Under the pieces are notes generated by a model. The model made no database searches and was not told where the DNA came from. It worked only from the letters and a program-made list of their open reading frames with translations. The translations under genes and the position numbers were made by a program. Positions 23,479 to 36,951 of a DNA stretch of 64,000 nt are shown here, piece after piece (within the stretch, counting starts at the first letter, position 1; every line of letters begins with the position of its first letter). This stretch comes from Amyelois transitella (Eukaryota > Arthropoda > Insecta > Lepidoptera > Pyralidae): positions 3,871,501 through 3,935,500 of the forward strand of contig NC_083510.1 in assembly GCF_032362555.1 (NCBI RefSeq), in the 5' to 3' direction.

Positions 23479-23951
23479 CTGCTGTCAACGTCATGTTGAT
23501 ACGTCTGCAGTGTTACCAGCTTAGCGCTAGGTCTAGCGCCTTTTCGATTTCGTCGGCGCCGAAAGTTCAGAGTGTGGCGCGCAGCGCCCATTTTGTGGCA
23601 GTCTAGGGCGTTTTGGTATTGACAAACTTCATTGAAATATTACTGATATTCAAGGATTTCACGGACCTCCAAGCGCTTGTGCGAGACCGATTTGGCGCCT
23701 TCTCGTTGGAGAGCTGTCAACACTGTACATGCGTCGTTGCTTTATTTTGCGACACGTCATTCATACATTCGTCGTCACTCGGCAGTTTCGAAAGCTTTCA
23801 CTGGCGGCTGCTTATTACAAGCTACAATCTTATTTCAATACTCAAGTATAATCTCTAAGAAATCTGTGAATATAACCTCAGAGTAATTTGTGCAACTGAG
23901 AAAAAAGTACACGCGGAATATTGTCTCCTGAGATAATATTTATTTAAAAAC

Positions 23952-24479
23952 ATGAACATGGGAGAGGAAGACGAATACGCGTGTGTGAACAGGAGCCGGC
24001 TGGTAATCAAAGATGATTCTGGAATCAAGAACAAGAAAAAAAGGAAGGCTGACAAGGCCACTGAAAAAGTAATTGAGATGGAAGTAAAGCAGCGCATTAA
24101 AGAACACACTCCTGAACAAAGGCGGACCAAGGCTGAACTCTCGTTCAAAAAGATGCAGGAGAAGATGGTAAGTTGATGTTTTTAATTCCCCACTTCTGCT
24201 TTCATCAAATCAATATTTTCTTCTTTTTATTTTTGTTGCTCATTGAAGATAGCTGTTGTACCTAATTGTTCAATGGTAAAACATATTTACACACGAGTTA
24301 TTGAATTCAAAGTGCGTTTTGTATTGGTACTTACTTATATAAATTTTTTGTTTCAGCAAAAACAAAGGACACAACGAAAAGCTGAGAGGACTCACAAACA
24401 GCGTGTGGAAAAATTCAACCAACATTTGGACAGTCTGACTGAGCACTTTGACATTCCCAAAGTCTCCTGGACTAAATGA
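23952..24479 (+). CDS. FAM32A: FAM32A homologue, array copy 1 (type A)
   Basis: Small nuclear protein. The human homologue is part of the catalytically active spliceosome, where its C-terminus helps hold the 5' exon during exon ligation. Exons are 23952-24167 and 24357-24479, with a 189-bp intron (ATG|GTAAGT...TTTCAG|CAA) and stop TGA. The product is 112 aa, the same length as human FAM32A. Residues 26-32 (KNKKKRK) form a basic, probably nuclear-import, segment. FKKMQEKM ends exon 1. The diagnostic C-terminus THKQRVEKFNQHLDSLTEHF then DIPKVSWTK is almost unchanged from vertebrates. The conserved N-terminal lysine motif (LKLKG in human) reads RLVIKD here. Codon 48 is Arg. Start could be M1 or M3 (MNMGEED). 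An AATAAA poly(A) signal lies 309 bp beyond the stop. The upstream flank of this unit lacks the duplicated caacgtcat block present in the other units. Confidence 0.95.
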
Positions 24480-24787
24480 GTGCATTACATTTACAGTGTA
24501 GAAAAATGGATTTTACTTCATGAGACATTAATTGTTCTCTATAAGCCATTGTAGTGTTGCACTGTACGATAATTTTTTTCAATTGTGTGAGCCTGAGCTT
24601 AGATGGCGTAATCTCTCCACTCCATTGCAAGAATCGAACCGCCGGTGCAGATTGGCGACATAAACCTTTGATCTCATTCTATTTTTGTAAAAGGATCCAA
24701 AAAGTAATGTGTTAAAATTGTATGTAAACTTTCTGTCATTTTTTGTATACTTGTCTTCTTAGGTTAGCTTTGTCGTCATTTATGTTT

Positions 24788-24793
24788 AATAAA
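24788..24793 (+). terminator. Poly(A) signal of the FAM32A unit
   Basis: AATAAA in tttaataaacatac, about 310 bp after the stop codon of copy 1. It recurs at the same place in every unit, so each copy appears able to end its own transcript. Confidence 0.6.
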
Positions 24794-25576
24794 CATACAA
24801 ATTGACAATGTCAATGTTATGTATGTACCTACAATGATTTGTGAAATTTACTCGTTTACCAACACATACATGTACTTGATTTTTGTAATAGAAAAATATT
24901 ATGTAAGTAGTGCCATTTCTTATTTTATTTTCCTCATATACTTTTTTCCTACCATCCAAAATGTCAAAAGAAACAAGAAATCGTTAATTTAAACATAAAA
25001 TACATTTATTGAAACCGAGACTGAACCATTGAGACTCTTGCGTCCAATCGAAATAAGAATATCACTGTCAGTTCACTGACTGCTGTCAACGTCATGCCTA
25101 TCTGTCAACGTCATGTTGATGATACGTGTGTGCAGTGTTACCAGCTTAGCGCTAGGTCTAGCGCCTTTTCGATTTCGTCGGCGCCGAAAGTTCAGAGTGT
25201 GGCGCGCAGCGCCCATTTTGTGGCAGTCTAGGGCGTTTTGGTATTGACAAACTTCATTGAAATATTACTGATATTCAAGGATTTCACGGACCTCCAAGCG
25301 CTTGTGCGAGACCGATTTGGCGCCTTCTCGTTGGAGAGCTGTCAACACTGTACATGCGTCGTTGCTTAATTTTGCGACACGTCATTCATACATTCGTCGT
25401 CACTCGGCAGTTTCGAAAGCTTTCACTGGCGGCTGCTTATTACAAGCTACAATCTTATTTCAATACTCAAGTATAATCTCTAAGAAATCTGTGAATATAA
25501 CCTCAGAGTAATTTGTGCAACTGAGAAAAAAGTACACGCGGAATATTGTCTCCTGAGATAATATTTATTTAAAAAC

Positions 25577-26104
25577 ATGAACATGGGAGAGGAAGACGAA
25601 TACGCGTGTGTGAACAGGAGCCGGCTGGTAATCAAAGATGATTCTGGAATCAAGAACAAGAAAAAAAGGAAGGCTGACAAGGCCACTGAAAAAGTAATTG
25701 AGATGGAAGTAAAGCAGCCCATTAAAGAACACACTCCTGAACAAAGGCGGACCAAGGCTGAACTCTCGTTCAAAAAGATGCAGGAGAAGATGGTAAGTTG
25801 ATGTTTTTAATTCCCCACTTCTGCTTTCATCAAATCAATATTTTCTTCTTTTTATTTTTGTTGCTCATTGAAGATAGCTGTTGTACCTAATTGTTCAATG
25901 GTAAAACATATTTACACACGAGTTATTGAATTCAAAGTGCGTTTTGTATTGGTACTTACTTATATAAATTTTTTGTTTCAGCAAAAACAAAGGACACAAC
26001 GAAAAGCTGAGAGGACTCACAAACAGCGTGTGGAAAAATTCAACCAACATTTGGACAGTCTGACTGAGCACTTTGACATTCCCAAAGTCTCCTGGACTAA
26101 ATGA
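25577..26104 (+). CDS. FAM32A: FAM32A homologue, array copy 2 (type B)
   Basis: Exons 25577-25792 and 25982-26104, 112 aa, open throughout. It differs from copy 1 in the protein only at residue 48, where CGC (Arg) is CCC (Pro). Its upstream flank has the full caacgtcatgcctatctgtc block that is shortened in unit 1. Confidence 0.94.
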
Positions 26105-27201
26105 GTGCATTACATTTACAGTGTAGAAAAATGGATTTTACTTCATGAGACATTAATTGTTCTCTATAAGCCATTGTAGTGTTGCACTGTACGATAATTT
26201 TTTTCAATTGTGTGAGCCTGAGCTTAGATGGCGTAATCTCTCCACTCCATTGCAAGAATCGAACCGCCGGTGCAGATTGGCGACATTAACCTTTGATCTC
26301 ATTCTATTTTTGTAAAAGGATCCAAAAAGTAATGTGTTAAAATTGTATGTAAACTTTCTGTCATTTTTTGTATACTTGTCTTCTTAGGTTAGCTTTGTCG
26401 TCATTTATGTTTAATAAACATACAAATTGACAATGTCAATGTTATGTATGTACCTACAATGATTTGTGAAATTTACTCGTTTACCAACACATACATGTAC
26501 TTGATTTTTGTAATAGAAAAATATTATGTAAGTAGTGCCATTTCTTATTTTATTTTCCTCATATACTTTTTTCCTACCATCCAAAATGTCAAAAGAAACA
26601 AGAAATCATTAATTTAAACATAAAATACATTTATTGAAACCGAGACTGAACCATTGAGACTCTTGCGTCCAATCGAAATAAGAATATCACTGTCAGTTCA
26701 CTGACTGCTGTCAACGTCATGCCTATCTGTCAACGTCATGTTGATGATACGTGTGTGCAGTGTTACCAGCTTAGCGCTAGGTCTAGCGCCTTTTCGATTT
26801 CGTCGGCGCCGAAAGTTCAGAGTGTGGCGCGCAGCGCCCATTTTGTGGCAGTCTAGGGCGTTTTGGTATTGACAAACTTCATTGAAATATTACTGATATT
26901 CAAGGATTTCACGGACCTCCAAGCGCTTGTGCGAGACCGATTTGGCGCCTTCTCGTTGGAGAGCTGTCAACACTGTACATGCGTCGTTGCTTTATTTTGC
27001 GACACGTCATTCATACATTCGTCGTCACTCGGCAGTTTCGAAAGCTTTCACTGGCGGCTGCTTATTACAAGCTACAATCTTATTTCAATACTCAAGTATA
27101 ATCTCTAAGAAATCTGTGAATATAACCTCAGAGTAATTTGTGCAACTGAGAAAAAAGTACACGCGGAATATTGTCTCCTGAGATAATATTTATTTAAAAA
27201 C

Positions 27202-27729
27202 ATGAACATGGGAGAGGAAGACGAATACGCGTGTGTGAACAGGAGCCGGCTGGTAATCAAAGATGATTCTGGAATCAAGAACAAGAAAAAAAGGAAGGCT
27301 GACAAGGCCACTGAAAAAGTAATTGAGATGGAAGTAAAGCAGCGCATTAAAGAACACACTCCTGAACAAAGGCGGACCAAGGCTGAACTCTCGTTCAAAA
27401 AGATGCAGGAGAAGATGGTAAGTTGATGTTTTTAATTCCCCACTTCTGCTTTCATCAAATCAATATTTTCTTCTTTTTATTTTTGTTGCTCATTGAAGAT
27501 AGCTGTTGTACCTAATTGTTCAATGGTAAAACATATTTACACACGAGTTATTGAATTCAAAGTGCGTTTTGTATTGGTACTTACTTATATAAATTTTTTG
27601 TTTCAGCAAAAACAAAGGACACAACGAAAAGCTGAGAGGACTCACAAACAGCGTGTGGAAAAATTCAACCAACATTTGGACAGTCTGACTGAGCACTTTG
27701 ACATTCCCAAAGTCTCCTGGACTAAATGA
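27202..27729 (+). CDS. FAM32A: FAM32A homologue, array copy 3 (type A)
   Basis: Exons 27202-27417 and 27607-27729, 112 aa with Arg48. The coding sequence reads the same as copy 1. Its 3' flank carries both A-type markers (gacataaacc, aatcgttaat). Confidence 0.94.
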
Positions 27730-28826
27730 GTGCATTACATTTACAGTGTAGAAAAATGGATTTTACTTCATGAGACATTAATTGTTCTCTATAAGCCATT
27801 GTAGTGTTGCACTGTACGATAATTTTTTTCAATTGTGTGAGCCTGAGCTTAGATGGCGTAATCTCTCCACTCCATTGCAAGAATCGAACCGCCGGTGCAG
27901 ATTGGCGACATAAACCTTTGATCTCATTCTATTTTTGTAAAAGGATCCAAAAAGTAATGTGTTAAAATTGTATGTAAACTTTCTGTCATTTTTTGTATAC
28001 TTGTCTTCTTAGGTTAGCTTTGTCGTCATTTATGTTTAATAAACATACAAATTGACAATGTCAATGTTATGTATGTACCTACAATGATTTGTGAAATTTA
28101 CTCGTTTACCAACACATACATGTACTTGATTTTTGTAATAGAAAAATATTATGTAAGTAGTGCCATTTCTTATTTTATTTTCCTCATATACTTTTTTCCT
28201 ACCATCCAAAATGTCAAAAGAAACAAGAAATCGTTAATTTAAACATAAAATACATTTATTGAAACCGAGACTGAACCATTGAGACTCTTGCGTCCAATCG
28301 AAATAAGAATATCACTGTCAGTTCACTGACTGCTGTCAACGTCATGCCTATCTGTCAACGTCATGTTGATGATACGTGTGTGCAGTGTTACCAGCTTAGC
28401 GCTAGGTCTAGCGCCTTTTCGATTTCGTCGGCGCCGAAAGTTCAGAGTGTGGCGCGCAGCGCCCATTTTGTGGCAGTCTAGGGCGTTTTGGTATTGACAA
28501 ACTTCATTGAAATATTACTGATATTCAAGGATTTCACGGACCTCCAAGCGCTTGTGCGAGACCGATTTGGCGCCTTCTCGTTGGAGAGCTGTCAACACTG
28601 TACATGCGTCGTTGCTTAATTTTGCGACACGTCATTCATACATTCGTCGTCACTCGGCAGTTTCGAAAGCTTTCACTGGCGGCTGCTTATTACAAGCTAC
28701 AATCTTATTTCAATACTCAAGTATAATCTCTAAGAAATCTGTGAATATAACCTCAGAGTAATTTGTGCAACTGAGAAAAAAGTACACGCGGAATATTGTC
28801 TCCTGAGATAATATTTATTTAAAAAC

Positions 28827-29354
28827 ATGAACATGGGAGAGGAAGACGAATACGCGTGTGTGAACAGGAGCCGGCTGGTAATCAAAGATGATTCTGGAAT
28901 CAAGAACAAGAAAAAAAGGAAGGCTGACAAGGCCACTGAAAAAGTAATTGAGATGGAAGTAAAGCAGCCCATTAAAGAACACACTCCTGAACAAAGGCGG
29001 ACCAAGGCTGAACTCTCGTTCAAAAAGATGCAGGAGAAGATGGTAAGTTGATGTTTTTAATTCCCCACTTCTGCTTTCATCAAATCAATATTTTCTTCTT
29101 TTTATTTTTGTTGCTCATTGAAGATAGCTGTTGTACCTAATTGTTCAATGGTAAAACATATTTACACACGAGTTATTGAATTCAAAGTGCGTTTTGTATT
29201 GGTACTTACTTATATAAATTTTTTGTTTCAGCAAAAACAAAGGACACAACGAAAAGCTGAGAGGACTCACAAACAGCGTGTGGAAAAATTCAACCAACAT
29301 TTGGACAGTCTGACTGAGCACTTTGACATTCCCAAAGTCTCCTGGACTAAATGA
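28827..29354 (+). CDS. FAM32A: FAM32A homologue, array copy 4 (type B)
   Basis: Exons 28827-29042 and 29232-29354, 112 aa with Pro48. It lies exactly 3,250 bp after copy 2, and I saw no difference from it in the coding rows. Confidence 0.94.
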
Positions 29355-30451
29355 GTGCATTACATTTACAGTGTAGAAAAATGGATTTTACTTCATGAGA
29401 CATTAATTGTTCTCTATAAGCCATTGTAGTGTTGCACTGTACGATAATTTTTTTCAATTGTGTGAGCCTGAGCTTAGATGGCGTAATCTCTCCACTCCAT
29501 TGCAAGAATCGAACCGCCGGTGCAGATTGGCGACATTAACCTTTGATCTCATTCTATTTTTGTAAAAGGATCCAAAAAGTAATGTGTTAAAATTGTATGT
29601 AAACTTTCTGTCATTTTTTGTATACTTGTCTTCTTAGGTTAGCTTTGTCGTCATTTATGTTTAATAAACATACAAATTGACAATGTCAATGTTATGTATG
29701 TACCTACAATGATTTGTGAAATTTACTCGTTTACCAACACATACATGTACTTGATTTTTGTAATAGAAAAATATTATGTAAGTAGTGCCATTTCTTATTT
29801 TATTTTCCTCATATACTTTTTTCCTACCATCCAAAATGTCAAAAGAAACAAGAAATCATTAATTTAAACATAAAATACATTTATTGAAACCGAGACTGAA
29901 CCATTGAGACTCTTGCGTCCAATCGAAATAAGAATATCACTGTCAGTTCACTGACTGCTGTCAACGTCATGCCTATCTGTCAACGTCATGTTGATGATAC
30001 GTGTGTGCAGTGTTACCAGCTTAGCGCTAGGTCTAGCGCCTTTTCGATTTCGTCGGCGCCGAAAGTTCAGAGTGTGGCGCGCAGCGCCCATTTTGTGGCA
30101 GTCTAGGGCGTTTTGGTATTGACAAACTTCATTGAAATATTACTGATATTCAAGGATTTCACGGACCTCCAAGCGCTTGTGCGAGACCGATTTGGCGCCT
30201 TCTCGTTGGAGAGCTGTCAACACTGTACATGCGTCGTTGCTTTATTTTGCGACACGTCATTCATACATTCGTCGTCACTCGGCAGTTTCGAAAGCTTTCA
30301 CTGGCGGCTGCTTATTACAAGCTACAATCTTATTTCAATACTCAAGTATAATCTCTAAGAAATCTGTGAATATAACCTCAGAGTAATTTGTGCAACTGAG
30401 AAAAAAGTACACGCGGAATATTGTCTCCTGAGATAATATTTATTTAAAAAC

Positions 30452-30979
30452 ATGAACATGGGAGAGGAAGACGAATACGCGTGTGTGAACAGGAGCCGGC
30501 TGGTAATCAAAGATGATTCTGGAATCAAGAACAAGAAAAAAAGGAAGGCTGACAAGGCCACTGAAAAAGTAATTGAGATGGAAGTAAAGCAGCGCATTAA
30601 AGAACACACTCCTGAACAAAGGCGGACCAAGGCTGAACTCTCGTTCAAAAAGATGCAGGAGAAGATGGTAAGTTGATGTTTTTAATTCCCCACTTCTGCT
30701 TTCATCAAATCAATATTTTCTTCTTTTTATTTTTGTTGCTCATTGAAGATAGCTGTTGTACCTAATTGTTCAATGGTAAAACATATTTACACACGAGTTA
30801 TTGAATTCAAAGTGCGTTTTGTATTGGTACTTACTTATATAAATTTTTTGTTTCAGCAAAAACAAAGGACACAACGAAAAGCTGAGAGGACTCACAAACA
30901 GCGTGTGGAAAAATTCAACCAACATTTGGACAGTCTGACTGAGCACTTTGACATTCCCAAAGTCTCCTGGACTAAATGA
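30452..30979 (+). CDS. FAM32A: FAM32A homologue, array copy 5 (type A)
   Basis: Exons 30452-30667 and 30857-30979, 112 aa with Arg48; splice borders as in copy 1. This is the middle copy of the nine. Confidence 0.94.
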
Positions 30980-32076
30980 GTGCATTACATTTACAGTGTA
31001 GAAAAATGGATTTTACTTCATGAGACATTAATTGTTCTCTATAAGCCATTGTAGTGTTGCACTGTACGATAATTTTTTTCAATTGTGTGAGCCTGAGCTT
31101 AGATGGCGTAATCTCTCCACTCCATTGCAAGAATCGAACCGCCGGTGCAGATTGGCGACATAAACCTTTGATCTCATTCTATTTTTGTAAAAGGATCCAA
31201 AAAGTAATGTGTTAAAATTGTATGTAAACTTTCTGTCATTTTTTGTATACTTGTCTTCTTAGGTTAGCTTTGTCGTCATTTATGTTTAATAAACATACAA
31301 ATTGACAATGTCAATGTTATGTATGTACCTACAATGATTTGTGAAATTTACTCGTTTACCAACACATACATGTACTTGATTTTTGTAATAGAAAAATATT
31401 ATGTAAGTAGTGCCATTTCTTATTTTATTTTCCTCATATACTTTTTTCCTACCATCCAAAATGTCAAAAGAAACAAGAAATCGTTAATTTAAACATAAAA
31501 TACATTTATTGAAACCGAGACTGAACCATTGAGACTCTTGCGTCCAATCGAAATAAGAATATCACTGTCAGTTCACTGACTGCTGTCAACGTCATGCCTA
31601 TCTGTCAACGTCATGTTGATGATACGTGTGTGCAGTGTTACCAGCTTAGCGCTAGGTCTAGCGCCTTTTCGATTTCGTCGGCGCCGAAAGTTCAGAGTGT
31701 GGCGCGCAGCGCCCATTTTGTGGCAGTCTAGGGCGTTTTGGTATTGACAAACTTCATTGAAATATTACTGATATTCAAGGATTTCACGGACCTCCAAGCG
31801 CTTGTGCGAGACCGATTTGGCGCCTTCTCGTTGGAGAGCTGTCAACACTGTACATGCGTCGTTGCTTAATTTTGCGACACGTCATTCATACATTCGTCGT
31901 CACTCGGCAGTTTCGAAAGCTTTCACTGGCGGCTGCTTATTACAAGCTACAATCTTATTTCAATACTCAAGTATAATCTCTAAGAAATCTGTGAATATAA
32001 CCTCAGAGTAATTTGTGCAACTGAGAAAAAAGTACACGCGGAATATTGTCTCCTGAGATAATATTTATTTAAAAAC

Positions 32077-32604
32077 ATGAACATGGGAGAGGAAGACGAA
32101 TACGCGTGTGTGAACAGGAGCCGGCTGGTAATCAAAGATGATTCTGGAATCAAGAACAAGAAAAAAAGGAAGGCTGACAAGGCCACTGAAAAAGTAATTG
32201 AGATGGAAGTAAAGCAGCCCATTAAAGAACACACTCCTGAACAAAGGCGGACCAAGGCTGAACTCTCGTTCAAAAAGATGCAGGAGAAGATGGTAAGTTG
32301 ATGTTTTTAATTCCCCACTTCTGCTTTCATCAAATCAATATTTTCTTCTTTTTATTTTTGTTGCTCATTGAAGATAGCTGTTGTACCTAATTGTTCAATG
32401 GTAAAACATATTTACACACGAGTTATTGAATTCAAAGTGCGTTTTGTATTGGTACTTACTTATATAAATTTTTTGTTTCAGCAAAAACAAAGGACACAAC
32501 GAAAAGCTGAGAGGACTCACAAACAGCGTGTGGAAAAATTCAACCAACATTTGGACAGTCTGACTGAGCACTTTGACATTCCCAAAGTCTCCTGGACTAA
32601 ATGA
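32077..32604 (+). CDS. FAM32A: FAM32A homologue, array copy 6 (type B)
   Basis: Exons 32077-32292 and 32482-32604, 112 aa with Pro48. Both B-type 3' markers are present (gacattaacc, aatcattaat). Confidence 0.94.
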
Positions 32605-33701
32605 GTGCATTACATTTACAGTGTAGAAAAATGGATTTTACTTCATGAGACATTAATTGTTCTCTATAAGCCATTGTAGTGTTGCACTGTACGATAATTT
32701 TTTTCAATTGTGTGAGCCTGAGCTTAGATGGCGTAATCTCTCCACTCCATTGCAAGAATCGAACCGCCGGTGCAGATTGGCGACATTAACCTTTGATCTC
32801 ATTCTATTTTTGTAAAAGGATCCAAAAAGTAATGTGTTAAAATTGTATGTAAACTTTCTGTCATTTTTTGTATACTTGTCTTCTTAGGTTAGCTTTGTCG
32901 TCATTTATGTTTAATAAACATACAAATTGACAATGTCAATGTTATGTATGTACCTACAATGATTTGTGAAATTTACTCGTTTACCAACACATACATGTAC
33001 TTGATTTTTGTAATAGAAAAATATTATGTAAGTAGTGCCATTTCTTATTTTATTTTCCTCATATACTTTTTTCCTACCATCCAAAATGTCAAAAGAAACA
33101 AGAAATCATTAATTTAAACATAAAATACATTTATTGAAACCGAGACTGAACCATTGAGACTCTTGCGTCCAATCGAAATAAGAATATCACTGTCAGTTCA
33201 CTGACTGCTGTCAACGTCATGCCTATCTGTCAACGTCATGTTGATGATACGTGTGTGCAGTGTTACCAGCTTAGCGCTAGGTCTAGCGCCTTTTCGATTT
33301 CGTCGGCGCCGAAAGTTCAGAGTGTGGCGCGCAGCGCCCATTTTGTGGCAGTCTAGGGCGTTTTGGTATTGACAAACTTCATTGAAATATTACTGATATT
33401 CAAGGATTTCACGGACCTCCAAGCGCTTGTGCGAGACCGATTTGGCGCCTTCTCGTTGGAGAGCTGTCAACACTGTACATGCGTCGTTGCTTTATTTTGC
33501 GACACGTCATTCATACATTCGTCGTCACTCGGCAGTTTCGAAAGCTTTCACTGGCGGCTGCTTATTACAAGCTACAATCTTATTTCAATACTCAAGTATA
33601 ATCTCTAAGAAATCTGTGAATATAACCTCAGAGTAATTTGTGCAACTGAGAAAAAAGTACACGCGGAATATTGTCTCCTGAGATAATATTTATTTAAAAA
33701 C

Positions 33702-34229
33702 ATGAACATGGGAGAGGAAGACGAATACGCGTGTGTGAACAGGAGCCGGCTGGTAATCAAAGATGATTCTGGAATCAAGAACAAGAAAAAAAGGAAGGCT
33801 GACAAGGCCACTGAAAAAGTAATTGAGATGGAAGTAAAGCAGCGCATTAAAGAACACACTCCTGAACAAAGGCGGACCAAGGCTGAACTCTCGTTCAAAA
33901 AGATGCAGGAGAAGATGGTAAGTTGATGTTTTTAATTCCCCACTTCTGCTTTCATCAAATCAATATTTTCTTCTTTTTATTTTTGTTGCTCATTGAAGAT
34001 AGCTGTTGTACCTAATTGTTCAATGGTAAAACATATTTACACACGAGTTATTGAATTCAAAGTGCGTTTTGTATTGGTACTTACTTATATAAATTTTTTG
34101 TTTCAGCAAAAACAAAGGACACAACGAAAAGCTGAGAGGACTCACAAACAGCGTGTGGAAAAATTCAACCAACATTTGGACAGTCTGACTGAGCACTTTG
34201 ACATTCCCAAAGTCTCCTGGACTAAATGA
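33702..34229 (+). CDS. FAM32A: FAM32A homologue, array copy 7 (type A)
   Basis: Exons 33702-33917 and 34107-34229, 112 aa with Arg48. The last copy whose 3' flank has the complete set of A-type markers. Confidence 0.94.
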
Positions 34230-35326
34230 GTGCATTACATTTACAGTGTAGAAAAATGGATTTTACTTCATGAGACATTAATTGTTCTCTATAAGCCATT
34301 GTAGTGTTGCACTGTACGATAATTTTTTTCAATTGTGTGAGCCTGAGCTTAGATGGCGTAATCTCTCCACTCCATTGCAAGAATCGAACCGCCGGTGCAG
34401 ATTGGCGACATAAACCTTTGATCTCATTCTATTTTTGTAAAAGGATCCAAAAAGTAATGTGTTAAAATTGTATGTAAACTTTCTGTCATTTTTTGTATAC
34501 TTGTCTTCTTAGGTTAGCTTTGTCGTCATTTATGTTTAATAAACATACAAATTGACAATGTCAATGTTATGTATGTACCTACAATGATTTGTGAAATTTA
34601 CTCGTTTACCAACACATACATGTACTTGATTTTTGTAATAGAAAAATATTATGTAAGTAGTGCCATTTCTTATTTTATTTTCCTCATATACTTTTTTCCT
34701 ACCATCCAAAATGTCAAAAGAAACAAGAAATCGTTAATTTAAACATAAAATACATTTATTGAAACCGAGACTGAACCATTGAGACTCTTGCGTCCAATCG
34801 AAATAAGAATATCACTGTCAGTTCACTGACTGCTGTCAACGTCATGCCTATCTGTCAACGTCATGTTGATGATACGTGTGTGCAGTGTTACCAGCTTAGC
34901 GCTAGGTCTAGCGCCTTTTCGATTTCGTCGGCGCCGAAAGTTCAGAGTGTGGCGCGCAGCGCCCATTTTGTGGCAGTCTAGGGCGTTTTGGTATTGACAA
35001 ACTTCATTGAAATATTACTGATATTCAAGGATTTCACGGACCTCCAAGCGCTTGTGCGAGACCGATTTGGCGCCTTCTCGTTGGAGAGCTGTCAACACTG
35101 TACATGCGTCGTTGCTTAATTTTGCGACACGTCATTCATACATTCGTCGTCACTCGGCAGTTTCGAAAGCTTTCACTGGCGGCTGCTTATTACAAGCTAC
35201 AATCTTATTTCAATACTCAAGTATAATCTCTAAGAAATCTGTGAATATAACCTCAGAGTAATTTGTGCAACTGAGAAAAAAGTACACGCGGAATATTGTC
35301 TCCTGAGATAATATTTATTTAAAAAC

Positions 35327-35854
35327 ATGAACATGGGAGAGGAAGACGAATACGCGTGTGTGAACAGGAGCCGGCTGGTAATCAAAGATGATTCTGGAAT
35401 CAAGAACAAGAAAAAAAGGAAGGCTGACAAGGCCACTGAAAAAGTAATTGAGATGGAAGTAAAGCAGCCCATTAAAGAACACACTCCTGAACAAAGGCGG
35501 ACCAAGGCTGAACTCTCGTTCAAAAAGATGCAGGAGAAGATGGTAAGTTGATGTTTTTAATTCCCCACTTCTGCTTTCATCAAATCAATATTTTCTTCTT
35601 TTTATTTTTGTTGCTCATTGAAGATAGCTGTTGTACCTAATTGTTCAATGGTAAAACATATTTACACACGAGTTATTGAATTCAAAGTGCGTTTTGTATT
35701 GGTACTTACTTATATAAATTTTTTGTTTCAGCAAAAACAAAGGACACAACGAAAAGCTGAGAGGACTCACAAACAGCGTGTGGAAAAATTCAACCAACAT
35801 TTGGACAGTCTGACTGAGCACTTTGACATTCCCAAAGTCTCCTGGACTAAATGA
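35327..35854 (+). CDS. FAM32A: FAM32A homologue, array copy 8 (type B)
   Basis: Exons 35327-35542 and 35732-35854, 112 aa with Pro48. Last type B copy. Confidence 0.94.
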
Positions 35855-36951
35855 GTGCATTACATTTACAGTGTAGAAAAATGGATTTTACTTCATGAGA
35901 CATTAATTGTTCTCTATAAGCCATTGTAGTGTTGCACTGTACGATAATTTTTTTCAATTGTGTGAGCCTGAGCTTAGATGGCGTAATCTCTCCACTCCAT
36001 TGCAAGAATCGAACCGCCGGTGCAGATTGGCGACATTAACCTTTGATCTCATTCTATTTTTGTAAAAGGATCCAAAAAGTAATGTGTTAAAATTGTATGT
36101 AAACTTTCTGTCATTTTTTGTATACTTGTCTTCTTAGGTTAGCTTTGTCGTCATTTATGTTTAATAAACATACAAATTGACAATGTCAATGTTATGTATG
36201 TACCTACAATGATTTGTGAAATTTACTCGTTTACCAACACATACATGTACTTGATTTTTGTAATAGAAAAATATTATGTAAGTAGTGCCATTTCTTATTT
36301 TATTTTCCTCATATACTTTTTTCCTACCATCCAAAATGTCAAAAGAAACAAGAAATCATTAATTTAAACATAAAATACATTTATTGAAACCGAGACTGAA
36401 CCATTGAGACTCTTGCGTCCAATCGAAATAAGAATATCACTGTCAGTTCACTGACTGCTGTCAACGTCATGCCTATCTGTCAACGTCATGTTGATGATAC
36501 GTGTGTGCAGTGTTACCAGCTTAGCGCTAGGTCTAGCGCCTTTTCGATTTCGTCGGCGCCGAAAGTTCAGAGTGTGGCGCGCAGCGCCCATTTTGTGGCA
36601 GTCTAGGGCGTTTTGGTATTGACAAACTTCATTGAAATATTACTGATATTCAAGGATTTCACGGACCTCCAAGCGCTTGTGCGAGACCGATTTGGCGCCT
36701 TCTCGTTGGAGAGCTGTCAACACTGTACATGCGTCGTTGCTTTATTTTGCGACACGTCATTCATACATTCGTCGTCACTCGGCAGTTTCGAAAGCTTTCA
36801 CTGGCGGCTGCTTATTACAAGCTACAATCTTATTTCAATACTCAAGTATAATCTCTAAGAAATCTGTGAATATAACCTCAGAGTAATTTGTGCAACTGAG
36901 AAAAAAGTACACGCGGAATATTGTCTCCTGAGATAATATTTATTTAAAAAC

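Noticed and set aside
23613-23886. Frames of 69-81 codons upstream of each FAM32A gene, recurring in every unit
   Set aside because: They lie in the GC-rich upstream and leader region, resemble no protein, and recur only because the whole unit is repeated. The gene in each unit is fully explained by the two FAM32A exons.
23855-24148. A 97-codon minus-strand frame opposite FAM32A exon 1, present in all nine units
   Set aside because: It is the antisense of the lysine-rich coding exon, which naturally gives a Ser/Phe/Leu-rich frame. No start context, splice logic or family supports it.
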